Made by a program: the position numbers and the translations under genes. This document shows positions 16,881-26,565 of a stretch of DNA of 51,810 nt, piece after piece. Source of the stretch: Erythrobacter sanguineus (GTDB lineage Bacteria; Pseudomonadota; Alphaproteobacteria; Sphingomonadales; Sphingomonadaceae); contig CAMCUB010000026.1 in NCBI GenBank assembly GCA_945878845.1, positions 1 through 51,810 on the forward strand, read 5' to 3'. Numbering within the stretch: position 1 is the stretch's first letter; the number at the start of each line of letters is the position of its first letter. The notes beneath the pieces are model-generated. The model saw nothing but the letters and a program-made list of their open reading frames with translations. It did not search any database and was not told the DNA's origin.

Positions 16881-18383
16881 ATGGCACTGGGCCCCCGCCT
16901 CGACATCCGGCAGACGCAATCGCTGGTGATGACGCCGCAATTGCAGCAGGCGATCAAGCTGCTGGCGGCCTCCAACCTCGAGATCGAGACCTTCATTTCC
17001 GAGGCATTGGAGGCCAACCCGCTGCTCGACACCGGCGGCCCGGCGGACCCGGGCGCGGAGCCCGAGCGGATCGAGATTGCCGCGCCCGCAGGCGAAAATG
17101 CGACCGCCGACCAGCTGATGCTCGCGGGCGGGGGTGAGGGCGATGCGCCGCTCGATCTCGGCGCGGTCGACCGCGATTTCGACACCGGCGACGGCGCGGG
17201 GCCGAACATGCGCGATGCCGAATGGGGCGCGGCCAGCGGCTCGGGTGGCGGCGATTTCGACGACATGCCCGACTGGGAGCAGCTGCGCGCCGCCGACATC
17301 ACGCTTGCCGAACATCTCGAGGGCCAGATCGGCGCGGCTGCCAGCGATCCGATGGCCGCCTTCATCGCCCGCCACATCATCGGCCTGCTCGACGAGGCGG
17401 GCTATCTCACCGTGTCGCTCGACGAAGTGGCCGACGACCTCGGGGTCGATATCTTCGATGCCAAGGCGGGATTGCGACTGGTGCAATCGCTCGACCCCTC
17501 GGGCGTGGGAGCGCGCAATCTGGCCGAGTGCATCGCGATCCAGGCGCGCGAGGCTGACCGCTACGACCCCTGCATGAAGGCGCTGATCGACAATCTCGAT
17601 CTGGTGGCGCGCGGCGAAGTCGAGCGCCTCAAACGCATGTGCCGCGTCGATGACGAGGATTTTGCCGACATGCTGCGCGAGCTGCGCAGTTACAACCCGC
17701 GCCCCGGCCTCGCCTTCGCCCCTGCCGAGACCTGCACGGTGGTCCCCGATGTGCTCGTCGCCGGCAATGCCGCGGGCGGCTGGGACATCGCGATCAACGA
17801 GGAGACGCTGCCCAAGCTGATCGTCAACCGCGGCTATTTTGTCGAACTCAACGCGGGCGCGACCAACAAGGAATCGCAAGGCTGGCTCAAGGAGAAGCTC
17901 GCCGACGCTCACTGGTTGATCCGCGCATTGGACCAACGCCAGAAGACGATCCTCAAGACCGCCGCCGAAATCGTGAAGCAGCAGGACGGCTTCTTCCGCC
18001 GCGGCGTCGCCGAACTGCGCCCGCTCACCCTTCGCGAGGTCGCCGAGCAGATCGGGATGCACGAAAGCACGGTCAGCCGCGTCACCAGCAACAAATATCT
18101 CGCCTGCGCGCGGGGCACGTTCGAGCTGAAGTATTTCTTCACCAGCGGGGTCGCCTCGGCGGACGGCGAGGGCGCGTCGAGCGCCGCGATCAAGGCGCGG
18201 ATCAAGGCGCTGATCGACGCCGAGACCGCGAAGAACATCCTCTCCGACCAGCAGCTTGCCGAAATGCTCCAGAAGGAAGGCTTTGATCTGGCGCGCCGCA
18301 CGGTCGCCAAATACCGCGAAGCGATCGGCCTGGGGTCGAGCGCCGAGCGGCGGCGCGCGAAAAAGCTCGCCGGCGCTTCTTAG
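16881..18383 (+). CDS. rpoN: RNA polymerase sigma-54 factor
   Basis: RpoN directs RNA polymerase to -24/-12 promoters and needs ATP-driven activators such as NtrC. The N-terminal region I is the glutamine-rich activator-binding block (LDIRQTQSLVMTPQLQQAIK). An acidic region II follows, then the core-binding domain, the helix-turn-helix region (LREVAEQIGMHESTVSRV), and the RpoN box ARRTVAKYR at 471-479. The ATG at 16881 gives 500 residues; the frame is open further upstream but that part only translates the 24-bp inverted repeat. A strong RpoN target site lies before glnK at 49860. Confidence 0.95.
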   Translation: MALGPRLDIRQTQSLVMTPQLQQAIKLLAASNLEIETFISEALEANPLLDTGGPADPGAEPERIEIAAPAGENATADQLMLAGGGEGDAPLDLGAVDRDFDTGDGAGPNMRDAEWGAASGSGGGDFDDMPDWEQLRAADITLAEHLEGQIGAAASDPMAAFIARHIIGLLDEAGYLTVSLDEVADDLGVDIFDAKAGLRLVQSLDPSGVGARNLAECIAIQAREADRYDPCMKALIDNLDLVARGEVERLKRMCRVDDEDFADMLRELRSYNPRPGLAFAPAETCTVVPDVLVAGNAAGGWDIAINEETLPKLIVNRGYFVELNAGATNKESQGWLKEKLADAHWLIRALDQRQKTILKTAAEIVKQQDGFFRRGVAELRPLTLREVAEQIGMHESTVSRVTSNKYLACARGTFELKYFFTSGVASADGEGASSAAIKARIKALIDAETAKNILSDQQLAEMLQKEGFDLARRTVAKYREAIGLGSSAERRRAKKLAGAS

Positions 18384-18488
18384 CATTTTCCCTCAGGCGA
18401 CGGGCCAATCCTAAACCCCTAACCTCCCTTCGATTTCGCACCCGTCCGGGGTGTGACTCGAAAGACTCACTCCGAAAAGTTAACGACC

Positions 18489-18505
18489 TAAACTTCTTAT
18501 TAACC
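18489..18505 (+). promoter_or_regulatory. Near-consensus CtrA box upstream of ctrA
   Basis: TAAA-N7-TTAACC has the CtrA spacing (TTAA-N7-TTAAC) with a single mismatch in the left half. Further half sites, GTTAAC (18479-18484) and GGTTAA (18527-18532), flank it. CtrA is known to regulate its own gene in Caulobacter, so autoregulation is plausible. Confidence 0.45.
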
Positions 18506-18553
18506 TTTTTTGGTGAGAAGTGGCATGGTTAATAGGCGACAACCTCTCCTAAG

Positions 18554-18581
18554 CAGGGGTTACCAGGGGTAAGACAGGGGT
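18554..18581 (+). repeat. Three direct CAGGGGT repeats just before ctrA
   Basis: CAGGGGT begins at 18554, 18564 and 18575, so the copies are 10 and 11 bases apart, close to one helical turn. The last copy overlaps the ribosome-binding region of ctrA (start 18588). They could be an operator on one DNA face or tandem ribosome standby sites. Confidence 0.7.
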
Positions 18582-18587
18582 ACAGTA

Positions 18588-19283
<696 letters not shown>

Positions 19284-19436
19284 TTGGTTGCGAGGGCGCC
19301 TCCGCGCTCTCGTCCTCGGCGCTATTTCGATCCCTGCGGGATCGAGCGCCTGCGGCTCGCGCGCGTGCGCTCGCGGCCCTTTCGGGCCGGAACAGCGCTC
19401 TAGGGTAGGGCTTGTTGGTCATTACTGATTGCGGGG

Positions 19437-19464
19437 ACGCCCGGGGACCTGGAACCCCGGGCGT
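19437..19464. terminator. Bidirectional hairpin between convergent genes
   Basis: A perfect 10-bp stem (19437-19446 with 19455-19464) with an 8-base loop lies eight bases past the end of the minus-strand gene and downstream of ctrA. It has no real T run, so strength is uncertain. The preceding stretch 19284-19436 holds no gene but has short hairpins (CGATCCC-TGC-GGGATCG at 19328-19344; CGGCCC/GGGCCG at 19374-19389). Confidence 0.55.
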
Positions 19465-19471
19465 TCGCGTT

Positions 19472-20284
19472 TCAGCTGACCCGGTTGAAGACGACGGCCT
19501 TGGGCTCGGGCATTTCGCCATTCGCCCAGACGATCGTCTCGGTCATGGTCCGGCCGTCCTTTGCGACCGTATAGACCCGGGTCGAGAACCGCTCACCGCC
19601 CTTCGCCAGGGTCATCACCAGCGTATCGGCGTCGGGCTGGCGCAAGGCGACCGAGTCGATCTCGGCGAAGCTCCCGCCCACCGGCACAGGCACGCCGTCT
19701 GTGGCCGCGGTCGATTCGGCCTTGATCGACCCGCCATCGCGGTTTGTGATCCACACCAGCGTGTGCATCCGCCCGTCAGCCTGCGGGGTGAAGGTGATCG
19801 TCACCGCAACCGGGCGCTCGTTCTCGGGCAGCCGCGCGACATCGAGCGACCACTTCCCGGCGAGCGGTGCGGCGGCCGCGGCGGCTTCAGCGGTTTCGGC
19901 TGCCTCGGGCAGCGTGGCGGTGCCGGCAGCGAGCGCGAGGCCCAGCGCGGCGGCGGGGAGCAGGAAAGCCATGGCAATTCGTCCTTTCGTCCATTCGAAC
20001 CCCTGCTTGCGGGGCACCGACGGAGCCTCGGCCGGATCGGCGGGCGGCGACAGATCGATTTTCCTGTCCCAGATTTTCTGTTCGGCGAGCAGCCGCGCCA
20101 GTTCCCGGCTGCTGCCCACCCCGGTCTTGCGCCTTGCCTCGCGCAGTCGCTCATTGATCGCGGCTTCCGACCGCCCGAGGTCCGCCGCGATCGACTTCAC
20201 CGTGTGCCCGCCCGCAAGCAGGCGCAGGATCGCGAGCTCCTTCTCGCCCAGGGCATCGGCGGAGATGGGGGGTGGTGAGGTCAT
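19472..20284 (-). CDS. Membrane-anchored LuxR-type regulator with periplasmic domain
   Basis: A 270-residue single-pass protein with an unusual order of parts. Residues 11-68 form a LuxR/GerE-like helix-turn-helix (GEKELAILRLLAGGHTVKSIAADLGRS, then ERLREARRKTGVGSSREL). A polar linker leads to one membrane helix at about 102-122. The remaining ~145 residues should be periplasmic and look like a beta-rich, lipocalin-like binding domain (LAGKWSLDVARLP... VTITFTPQADGRM... RTMTETIVWANG). This is the layout of ToxR/CadC one-component sensors but with a LuxR-type head. It follows the S41-like gene on the same strand with a 55-base gap. The ligand is unknown. Confidence 0.78.
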   Translation of the reverse strand: MTSPPPISADALGEKELAILRLLAGGHTVKSIAADLGRSEAAINERLREARRKTGVGSSRELARLLAEQKIWDRKIDLSPPADPAEAPSVPRKQGFEWTKGRIAMAFLLPAAALGLALAAGTATLPEAAETAEAAAAAAPLAGKWSLDVARLPENERPVAVTITFTPQADGRMHTLVWITNRDGGSIKAESTAATDGVPVPVGGSFAEIDSVALRQPDADTLVMTLAKGGERFSTRVYTVAKDGRTMTETIVWANGEMPEPKAVVFNRVS

Positions 20285-20339
20285 GGCGACTGATCACCAC
20301 AGCGCGGCTCCCCGCGTCCAGCACGAATTTTTTGGGACA

Positions 20340-21797
20340 TCACAACTGCGCCGCAAGGTCCTCCTCGATCCGCTTGAGGAAGTTGGCGGTCGACCAGTCG
20401 AAATCGCGCATTTCAATATCAGGCGCATAGAATTCGCCATTCCCGCGCGGGCGGTCGACATACATCTTCATCGGGATGATCCCGCGCGCCATGCCTGATG
20501 GCAGCGGCGGATTGCGCACCTCCATGTAGGTCGAATCCGCGGAAGAAGGGGCGCCGATCAGCCGCGTGTTCGGGAACAGCTTGAACACGTCGATCGCATC
20601 GAGGCAGGCGCTGGCGCACTGGCCGGGGACGATGACATAGACCGGCGCGGTCAGCAGCGGGGCGGCATCGGGTTTGGGGGCGGAGGGGGAATCGGGCTCG
20701 ACGAACCATGTGTCGCCCCGCGCGATTGCGGCTTCGAAGACGGGGATGAACTGCGCGACTAGGCCGGCGGTGTCCGCGTCGCCCTGGCTCGTCAGCAAAT
20801 CGACAAAGCCGCGCACCTCGGCAAGATTGCCCGGCGTCGGGCGCCACCACACGGCCGTTTTGGCGAAGCGCTGATCGGCCCGCGCGGCGACCGCGTCCTT
20901 GCCCCACAACCCTTCGGCGATGCGGCGGCTCCACAGCGACGAGCCGCCTTCGTTGAACCGCAGGTCGAGCACCACCGCGCGCGCGGAGCGGACCTGCACG
21001 GACTTTTCGGCCAGCATCTTGAAGAGCGCCTGATAGGCCGCCGATCCTGCCTCGTCGGGCTGGAAATCGGGCATCGCGATCCACTGGATCCCGGGCGCGC
21101 GTTCTTCCATGCCGATGGGGAGCAGATCGCCATTGATCGATCCGTTGCGCCATTCGCGGTAGTAATCAGGGATCGGGCTCCACGTCAGCGCGCGGTCGGC
21201 CGCCACGCCATCGATCACGAAGCGGCAGCTTTGCGGCTGTGTGGCGAAGGGGTTGGCATCATCCACGAATAATCGCCGCGCCGAGGCCCACCACGCGCCG
21301 GGGATGTCCGCCCCGTCCATCCAGCCGAAAACCTTGGTGCGGACCAGATCGGCGACCGGCTGGCCGTCGCAGCTTTCGATCCTGCTGCCGGCAGGCGGGC
21401 CGCCGTCGGCCGATTTGTAAACATACATCGCATCCCCGCGCCACGCGGCGACAAAGCCGGGCCAGCGGATCGCGGGTGAATATTCCTCGGGTAGCGTCGC
21501 GTAGGCGCCCGCGTGGCCATCGTTGAGCACAGCCTTGAAGCGCAGGAGACTTGCCTCGAATGCGGCGGGGGTGGCGGCTTTTCGGGCATAGGCCAGCGCT
21601 TCGCTGCGCGCCTGTTCGAGCAGCGCTGGAAACGTGGGGTTCGCAGGATCGTGCATGCCCGGATGGTTGGCCTTGGTTTCGGCATAGATCGCCTCGACAT
21701 CGCCGACCGCCAGCGCCGACCAGTCGGGCGTTGCAGCGATGGCGGGAACGGGGGCGGTGGCCAGCGCAGCGGCTGTGACAAGGAACAGGTGCTTCAT
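20340..21797 (-). CDS. Secreted S41-like peptidase family protein
   Basis: A 485-residue exported protein: the signal peptide ends near residue 22 (VPAIA-ATPDW). The fold is that of the tail-specific protease family S41: VVLDLRFNEGG (about 276-286) is the usual strand-loop, and the probable nucleophile Ser396 lies in CASAC, between Cys394 and Cys398, which might form a disulfide. No clear PDZ domain is visible. The catalytic lysine is not certain, so activity is open. It lies upstream of, and likely in one transcript with, the membrane-anchored regulator, suggesting a sensor-effector pair. Confidence 0.78.
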   Translation of the reverse strand: MKHLFLVTAAALATAPVPAIAATPDWSALAVGDVEAIYAETKANHPGMHDPANPTFPALLEQARSEALAYARKAATPAAFEASLLRFKAVLNDGHAGAYATLPEEYSPAIRWPGFVAAWRGDAMYVYKSADGGPPAGSRIESCDGQPVADLVRTKVFGWMDGADIPGAWWASARRLFVDDANPFATQPQSCRFVIDGVAADRALTWSPIPDYYREWRNGSINGDLLPIGMEERAPGIQWIAMPDFQPDEAGSAAYQALFKMLAEKSVQVRSARAVVLDLRFNEGGSSLWSRRIAEGLWGKDAVAARADQRFAKTAVWWRPTPGNLAEVRGFVDLLTSQGDADTAGLVAQFIPVFEAAIARGDTWFVEPDSPSAPKPDAAPLLTAPVYVIVPGQCASACLDAIDVFKLFPNTRLIGAPSSADSTYMEVRNPPLPSGMARGIIPMKMYVDRPRGNGEFYAPDIEMRDFDWSTANFLKRIEEDLAAQL

Positions 21798-21894
21798 CTC
21801 GCGTCTCCCTCGGCGCTGCGCACGTTATGGCCTCACCCGCGCTTTTCGCAAAGGGTGCTGGAGTGGCCAGCGTCTTTTGCTAAGGGCTGCGCCC

Positions 21895-22596
21895 ATGACG
21901 GCATTCAAGGAAGGCGATCCGACCACCATCGCGCGGCTCTATGGGCGCTCGGTCGGCAAGAAGCTGCGCAAGTATCAGCAGGGGCTGGTCGACACCCTCC
22001 TGCCGAAGATCGCCGTGCCTGCCGAGGGCCCGGTGACTTCCGAAGTGCTGTTCGGAGATAACCGTCCGCTGCATTTCGAGATCGGCTTCGGCGGCGGCGA
22101 GCACCTCGCCTACCGCGCCGACTTGCTCCCCGATCACGGCTTCATCGGCGCCGAGCCCTTCGTCAACGGGGTGGCGCAGGCGCTGACCCATGTCGCCGAC
22201 CAGCGCCTCGCCAATATCCGGCTGCATCATGGCGACGCATTGGAAGTGCTCAGCCGCATCCCCGACGGGGGGCTGACGATGCTCTACCTGCTCCACCCCG
22301 ACCCCTGGCCCAAAGCCCGCCACGCCAAGCGCCGGATGATGAACGACGGCCCGGTGCGGCTGTTCGCGGAGAAGCTGAAGCCCGGCGGCGAGTTCCGCTT
22401 CGGCACCGACCACGACATCTATCTGCGCCACGCGCTGATGGTGATGCAGCGCCACACGGACCTGTTCGAATGGGTGGTGGAGAAGCCTTCAGACTGGCAG
22501 GTCCGCCCCTCCGGCTGGCCCGAGACGCGATATGAGCACAAGGCGCGGACCGTGTATGGCCACGAGGTGTGGTATTTCCGGTTCCGGCGGCGCTAG
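21895..22596 (+). CDS. trmB: tRNA (guanine46-N7) methyltransferase
   Basis: TrmB makes m7G at position 46 of the tRNA variable loop with S-adenosylmethionine. The SAM motif EIGFGGGEH is at residues 62-70, and the family signature HPDPWPK with the following basic patch is at 134-147. The ATG at 21895 gives 233 residues; the open frame upstream of it is untranslated leader. In many alphaproteobacteria trmB follows metK, but here they are 13 kb apart. Its stop overlaps that of the convergent gene within a shared CTAG. Confidence 0.96.
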   Translation: MTAFKEGDPTTIARLYGRSVGKKLRKYQQGLVDTLLPKIAVPAEGPVTSEVLFGDNRPLHFEIGFGGGEHLAYRADLLPDHGFIGAEPFVNGVAQALTHVADQRLANIRLHHGDALEVLSRIPDGGLTMLYLLHPDPWPKARHAKRRMMNDGPVRLFAEKLKPGGEFRFGTDHDIYLRHALMVMQRHTDLFEWVVEKPSDWQVRPSGWPETRYEHKARTVYGHEVWYFRFRRR

Positions 22597-22985
22597 AGCC
22601 TGCGCCGCGCCCGCCACCACGGTATCAGCGCGAACACCACCTGTCCCGCCAGCCCTAGCAGCGCGTGCGGCTGGCGCAGGCCCGTGAGCCACTGCGCCGG
22701 GGTCTGCCCGGTCAGCACGCCTGCCAGCGCGCATTCCGCCGCCATCAGGATCGCAAAGGCTAGCGCGCCTGCCGCCAGCGCCTCGCCTGCGCGGGTGAGG
22801 CCAAAGCGCCGCACCAGCCATCCGGCCGCAAACCAGCTCGCTGCCAGGATCAGCGGCAGTTCGAGCAAGGTTGCGGGCACCAGTCCGATGCGCGGGATCA
22901 CCCACAGCACCCGCACCGTGCCCAGCACGAAGCCGATTGCGAAGACTATGCCCCAATAGGCTACTGCTCCGGTGATGACCCGCAT
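22593..22985 (-). CDS. Small four-helix membrane protein, unknown function
   Basis: A 130-residue, strongly hydrophobic protein with about four membrane helices (segments near 7-24, 38-56, 66-90 and 105-122) and a basic C-terminus WWRARRRL. AAGGAG precedes the ATG at a good distance. The family is not recognised. It overlaps the end of trmB in a tail-to-tail arrangement by three bases (22594-22596). Confidence 0.72.
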   Translation of the reverse strand: MRVITGAVAYWGIVFAIGFVLGTVRVLWVIPRIGLVPATLLELPLILAASWFAAGWLVRRFGLTRAGEALAAGALAFAILMAAECALAGVLTGQTPAQWLTGLRQPHALLGLAGQVVFALIPWWRARRRL

Positions 22986-23020
22986 CGCGCGTTCTCCTTA
23001 ACCAGGATACTTCAGTCGCC

Positions 23021-24145
23021 TCAGCTCAGTGCGGCAATCAGGGCGTCGGCGTCGGCTTCGTCATTGTAGAGGTGCGGCGTTACCCGCAGCGATGACCCGC
23101 GCAGCGAGACGTGGACATTGCGCGAGGCGAGGCGCTCGGTGAGGCCTGCGGGCATATCGCCGCCAAAGCCGAGCGACAGGAAGTGGGCGGCGCGAGTGCC
23201 CACCGGCGCGGCTTCGAGGCCGAGCACAGCCGCGCGTGCGGCAATCGCTCCGGTCTTGGCGGCGAGGGTCTCGGCAATCGCCTCCACCCCGAATTCCAGC
23301 AGGAAATCGAGCCCCGCACTTGCGCCCATCAGCAGCGGCGGGTTGGATCGCTCGCCCATGTCGAAACGCCGCGCGCCGGGCTGGAAATCCTCGCGATAGT
23401 CCACCAGCCGGGCAAAATCCTCCGAGCCCGCACGGTTGATCCAGTTGTGCTCGATCGGTCGCCCGCCGTGGTGGCGCGGGGCGACATAGAGCATTCCGGT
23501 GCCATAGGGCCCCATCAGCCACTTGTAGCAGGCGGCGACCGCGAAGTCGGGATCGACCGCGGTAAAATCGAGCGGCATGGCTCCCAATGACTGCGTGAGG
23601 TCGAGCACCAGCGCTGCGCCCACCGCGCGGGCCTTCGCGCCGACCGCGACCAGATCGACCACCCGCCCGTCGGCCCAGTGGCAATGCGGCAGGGCGACGA
23701 TGCCGGTGTCGGGGCCGATCGCATCGAGCACCGCGCCAGTCCAGCAATCCTGCGAAGGCCGCTCGACCGTGCGCAGGCTCGCGCCCACACGCGCGGCGAG
23801 GTCCTGCCAGACATAGACGTTGGAGGGGAACTGGCCCGCCAGCGTCACCACCTCCTGCCCGCGCACGAGCGGGACGTTGGCGGCGGCGACCGCGAGGCCG
23901 TAGCTCGCCGAGGGGACGATCGCGATGCAATCCGTTGGCACCGCCGCCAGCCGCGCCGCCCGCTCGCGAAAATGCTCGGCGACGGTGAAGAAATCCGCTG
24001 GCCTGTAGCGCCACGGGCTCGCCTTGGCGCGCGCGCCCTTGTCCATTGCCGCAATCACCGCGTGCGACAGCGGCGCCATGTAGGCGCAGTTGAGATAGTG
24101 CACCTCTGCCGGAATGGCGAAACGGTCGCGCTGGCAGGCGATCAT
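23021..24145 (-). CDS. Class V aminotransferase-family PLP enzyme
   Basis: A PLP-dependent enzyme of fold type I, of the class V/isopenicillin-N-epimerase or kynureninase-like group, 374 residues. Lys208 in CYKWLMGPYGTGML is the expected Schiff-base lysine, and Asp182 in LDLTQSLG is the ring-nitrogen partner. The reaction (desulfuration, epimerisation or transamination) cannot be told. The ATG at 24145 is preferred because it lies just after the maeB stop; a TTG 18 bases upstream would overlap maeB. It is probably cotranscribed with maeB. Confidence 0.85.
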   Translation of the reverse strand: MIACQRDRFAIPAEVHYLNCAYMAPLSHAVIAAMDKGARAKASPWRYRPADFFTVAEHFRERAARLAAVPTDCIAIVPSASYGLAVAAANVPLVRGQEVVTLAGQFPSNVYVWQDLAARVGASLRTVERPSQDCWTGAVLDAIGPDTGIVALPHCHWADGRVVDLVAVGAKARAVGAALVLDLTQSLGAMPLDFTAVDPDFAVAACYKWLMGPYGTGMLYVAPRHHGGRPIEHNWINRAGSEDFARLVDYREDFQPGARRFDMGERSNPPLLMGASAGLDFLLEFGVEAIAETLAAKTGAIAARAAVLGLEAAPVGTRAAHFLSLGFGGDMPAGLTERLASRNVHVSLRGSSLRVTPHLYNDEADADALIAALS

Positions 24146-24152
24146 CGAGGCG

Positions 24153-26414
24153 TCAGCCCACAACCCCCGCGCCCGCCAGCACGGCGAGCGTCAGCACATC
24201 GGGCACGCTCGCGGTCATCGGCACGATCTGCACCGGCTTTTCCATCCCGATCATCATCGGACCGATGGTGGCGTTGCTCCCCAGCTCGCGCAGCAGCTTG
24301 GCCGAGAGGTTGGCTGATTGCAGCCCCGGCATGATCAGCACATTGGCAGGGCCCGACAGGCGGCTGAAGGGATAGAGCGCCATCACCTTGGGGTTCAATG
24401 CCGCATCGGGTGCCATCTCGCCTTCGTACTCGAAGCCCGGATCCTCCTTGTCGAGGATCGCCACCGCCGCGCGGATATTGTCGAGCCACTGGCCCGAGGG
24501 GTTGCCGAAGGTGGAATAGGACAGGAACGCCACCCGCGGCTCATGCCCCATGCGCCGGGCGACCGCCGCGGTCTCCTTGGCGATGTGGGCGAGGGCGGCG
24601 GCGTCGGGGCGCTCGTTGATCGTGGTGTCGGCAAGGAAGGTCGTGTGGTTCTTGCCGATCATCATGTGGATGCCGAAGGGCAGGCAGCCCTCCTTGGGGT
24701 CGAGCACCAGGTTCACCTCGCGCACGGTCTGCGCGAAGGTGCGGGTCATGCCGGTGATCATCCCGTCGCCATGCCCCAGCGCGACCAGTAGCGAGGCGAA
24801 GACGTTGCGGTCCTGATTGACCATGCGCCGCACGTCACGCTCGGTATAACCACGCCGCTGCAAGCGCTTGTAGAGATAGGCGACCATCGCCGGCACATGC
24901 TCGCTGTCGGCCGAGTTCTGGATCTCGAAGCTGCCCGGATCGCCGACCGAAAGCTGGTGGAGCTTGTCGAGCACCGCCTTGGTGCGGCCCACCAGGATCG
25001 GCGTGCCATAGCCGAAATCGCGGAACTGGATCGCGGCGCGCAGCACCACTTCTTCCTCGGCCTCGGCAAACACCATCCGCTTGGGGTTGGACTTGGCCAT
25101 TTCGTAGATGCCGGTCAGCACCGAGGTGGTCGGGTTGAGGCGGCTGCGCAGCTGCATCCGGTAGGCGTCGAAATCCTCGATCCGCGCACGCGCGACGCCC
25201 GAATCCATCGCGGCCTTGGCCACCGCTGAGGACACGACCTCGATCAGGCGCGGGTCGAAGGGGGCGGGGATGATGTAGTCGGTGCCGAACTTGTGGTTCT
25301 TGCCATAGGCGCTCGCGACTTCCTCGGGCACCTGCTGGCGGGCGAGCTCGGCGATGGCCTGGGCTGCGGCGACCTTCATCTCCTCATTGATGGTGGTCGC
25401 CTGCACATCCAGCGCGCCGCGGAAGATGAAGGGGAAGCCGAGGACGTTGTTGACCTGATTGGGGAAGTCCGAGCGGCCGGTGGCGATGATCGCATCGGGG
25501 CGCACGGCCTTGGCTTCGTCGGGCATGATTTCCGGAGTCGGGTTGGCCATGGCGAAGATGATCGGCCGGTCGGCCATCTTCTTGACCCAGTCGGGCTTCA
25601 ACGCCCCCGCCGCCGAAAGGCCGAGGAAGATGTCGGCGCCCGCCAGCGCTTCTTCGAGGCTGGTGGCAGTGGTGGCGACCGCGTGGGCGCTCTTCCACTG
25701 GTCCATGCCCGCGCGGCCCGGGGTGATCGGCCCGGTACGGTCGCACATGATCACGTTCTCGTGGCGCACGCCCATCGCCTTGATCAGTGCGGTGCAGGCG
25801 ATCGCCGCAGCGCCCGCGCCGTTGACCACAACCTTGACGTCCTTGAAGTCGCGTCCGGTGATGTGACAGGCGTTGAGCAGGCCTGCGGCGGTGATGATCG
25901 CGGTGCCGTGCTGGTCATCATGCATCACCGGGATCTTCATGCGTTCGCGAAGAGCCGCTTCGATGATGAAGCATTCGGGGGCCTTGATGTCCTCAAGGTT
26001 GATGCCGCCAAAGGTCGGCTCCATCAATGCCACAGCATTGATGAACGCCTCGGGGTCTTCGGTGTCGAGCTCGATGTCGATCGAGTCGACGTCGGCAAAG
26101 CGCTTGAACAGCACCGCCTTGCCTTCCATCACCGGCTTCGACGCCAGCGCGCCGAGATTGCCGAGGCCGAGGATCGCGGTGCCGTTGGAGATCACCGCGA
26201 CAAGGTTCGCCTTGGCGGTGTAGCGCGCTGCGAGCGCGGGGTCGGCGGCGATGGCTTCCACGGGAACGGCGACGCCCGGCGAATAGGCCAGCGAAAGGTC
26301 GCGCTGCGAGGTCATCGGCTTGGTGGCGACGATCTCGAGCTTACCCGGGCGGATCGTCTCGTGATAGAACAGCGCCTCTCGCGCGGTGAAGCCGCCCTTG
26401 TTCTCTTCGGCCAT
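24153..26414 (-). CDS. maeB: NADP-dependent malic enzyme, PTA-like C-terminus
   Basis: MaeB oxidatively decarboxylates malate to pyruvate with reduction of NADP, supplying NADPH. It is 753 residues long in the usual two-part form: an N-terminal malic enzyme domain (to about 430; with SLAYSPGVA, the metal-binding ELDTEDPEAF region, and VVNGAGAAAIAC for the nucleotide) and a C-terminal phosphotransacetylase-like domain (MVFAEAEEEVVLRAA onward), which in relatives is regulatory and binds acetyl-CoA. The ATG at 26414 (MAEENKGGFTAREAL) matches the family; the longer open frame overlaps the divergent promoter region. Confidence 0.95.
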   Translation of the reverse strand: MAEENKGGFTAREALFYHETIRPGKLEIVATKPMTSQRDLSLAYSPGVAVPVEAIAADPALAARYTAKANLVAVISNGTAILGLGNLGALASKPVMEGKAVLFKRFADVDSIDIELDTEDPEAFINAVALMEPTFGGINLEDIKAPECFIIEAALRERMKIPVMHDDQHGTAIITAAGLLNACHITGRDFKDVKVVVNGAGAAAIACTALIKAMGVRHENVIMCDRTGPITPGRAGMDQWKSAHAVATTATSLEEALAGADIFLGLSAAGALKPDWVKKMADRPIIFAMANPTPEIMPDEAKAVRPDAIIATGRSDFPNQVNNVLGFPFIFRGALDVQATTINEEMKVAAAQAIAELARQQVPEEVASAYGKNHKFGTDYIIPAPFDPRLIEVVSSAVAKAAMDSGVARARIEDFDAYRMQLRSRLNPTTSVLTGIYEMAKSNPKRMVFAEAEEEVVLRAAIQFRDFGYGTPILVGRTKAVLDKLHQLSVGDPGSFEIQNSADSEHVPAMVAYLYKRLQRRGYTERDVRRMVNQDRNVFASLLVALGHGDGMITGMTRTFAQTVREVNLVLDPKEGCLPFGIHMMIGKNHTTFLADTTINERPDAAALAHIAKETAAVARRMGHEPRVAFLSYSTFGNPSGQWLDNIRAAVAILDKEDPGFEYEGEMAPDAALNPKVMALYPFSRLSGPANVLIMPGLQSANLSAKLLRELGSNATIGPMMIGMEKPVQIVPMTASVPDVLTLAVLAGAGVVG

Positions 26415-26478
26415 GATGGCTGGTCCCCTATCCGTCCGTAACGTAAACCGTGCCTCGCTTAGCGGGAGCGGGGCCGAT

Positions 26479-26497
26479 GCGATAGGCGATTTATCGC
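26479..26497. promoter_or_regulatory. Inverted repeat in the maeB-mutS divergent region
   Basis: GCGATA (26479-26484) and TATCGC (26492-26497) are separated by seven bases in the 151-base region between the two divergent starts. It may be an operator for either gene; nothing else distinctive is seen there. Confidence 0.25.
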
Positions 26498-26565
26498 AAG
26501 CAGGTTGGGGGAAAGCTGCAAGTCCCGACATTCCCGAATCGGTGCACGGCGCGCTAGGCGATGAC

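Noticed and set aside
16794..18386. A long open frame antisense to rpoN, and similar long antisense frames under pheT, prfC and others
   Set aside because: High G+C third positions open the opposite frames; these have no ribosome sites and give low-complexity Arg/Ala/Gly-rich translations that match nothing.
19284..19436. A structured RNA downstream of ctrA
   Set aside because: Only short, separate hairpins of 6-7 bp are present, with no terminator-plus-promoter arrangement.
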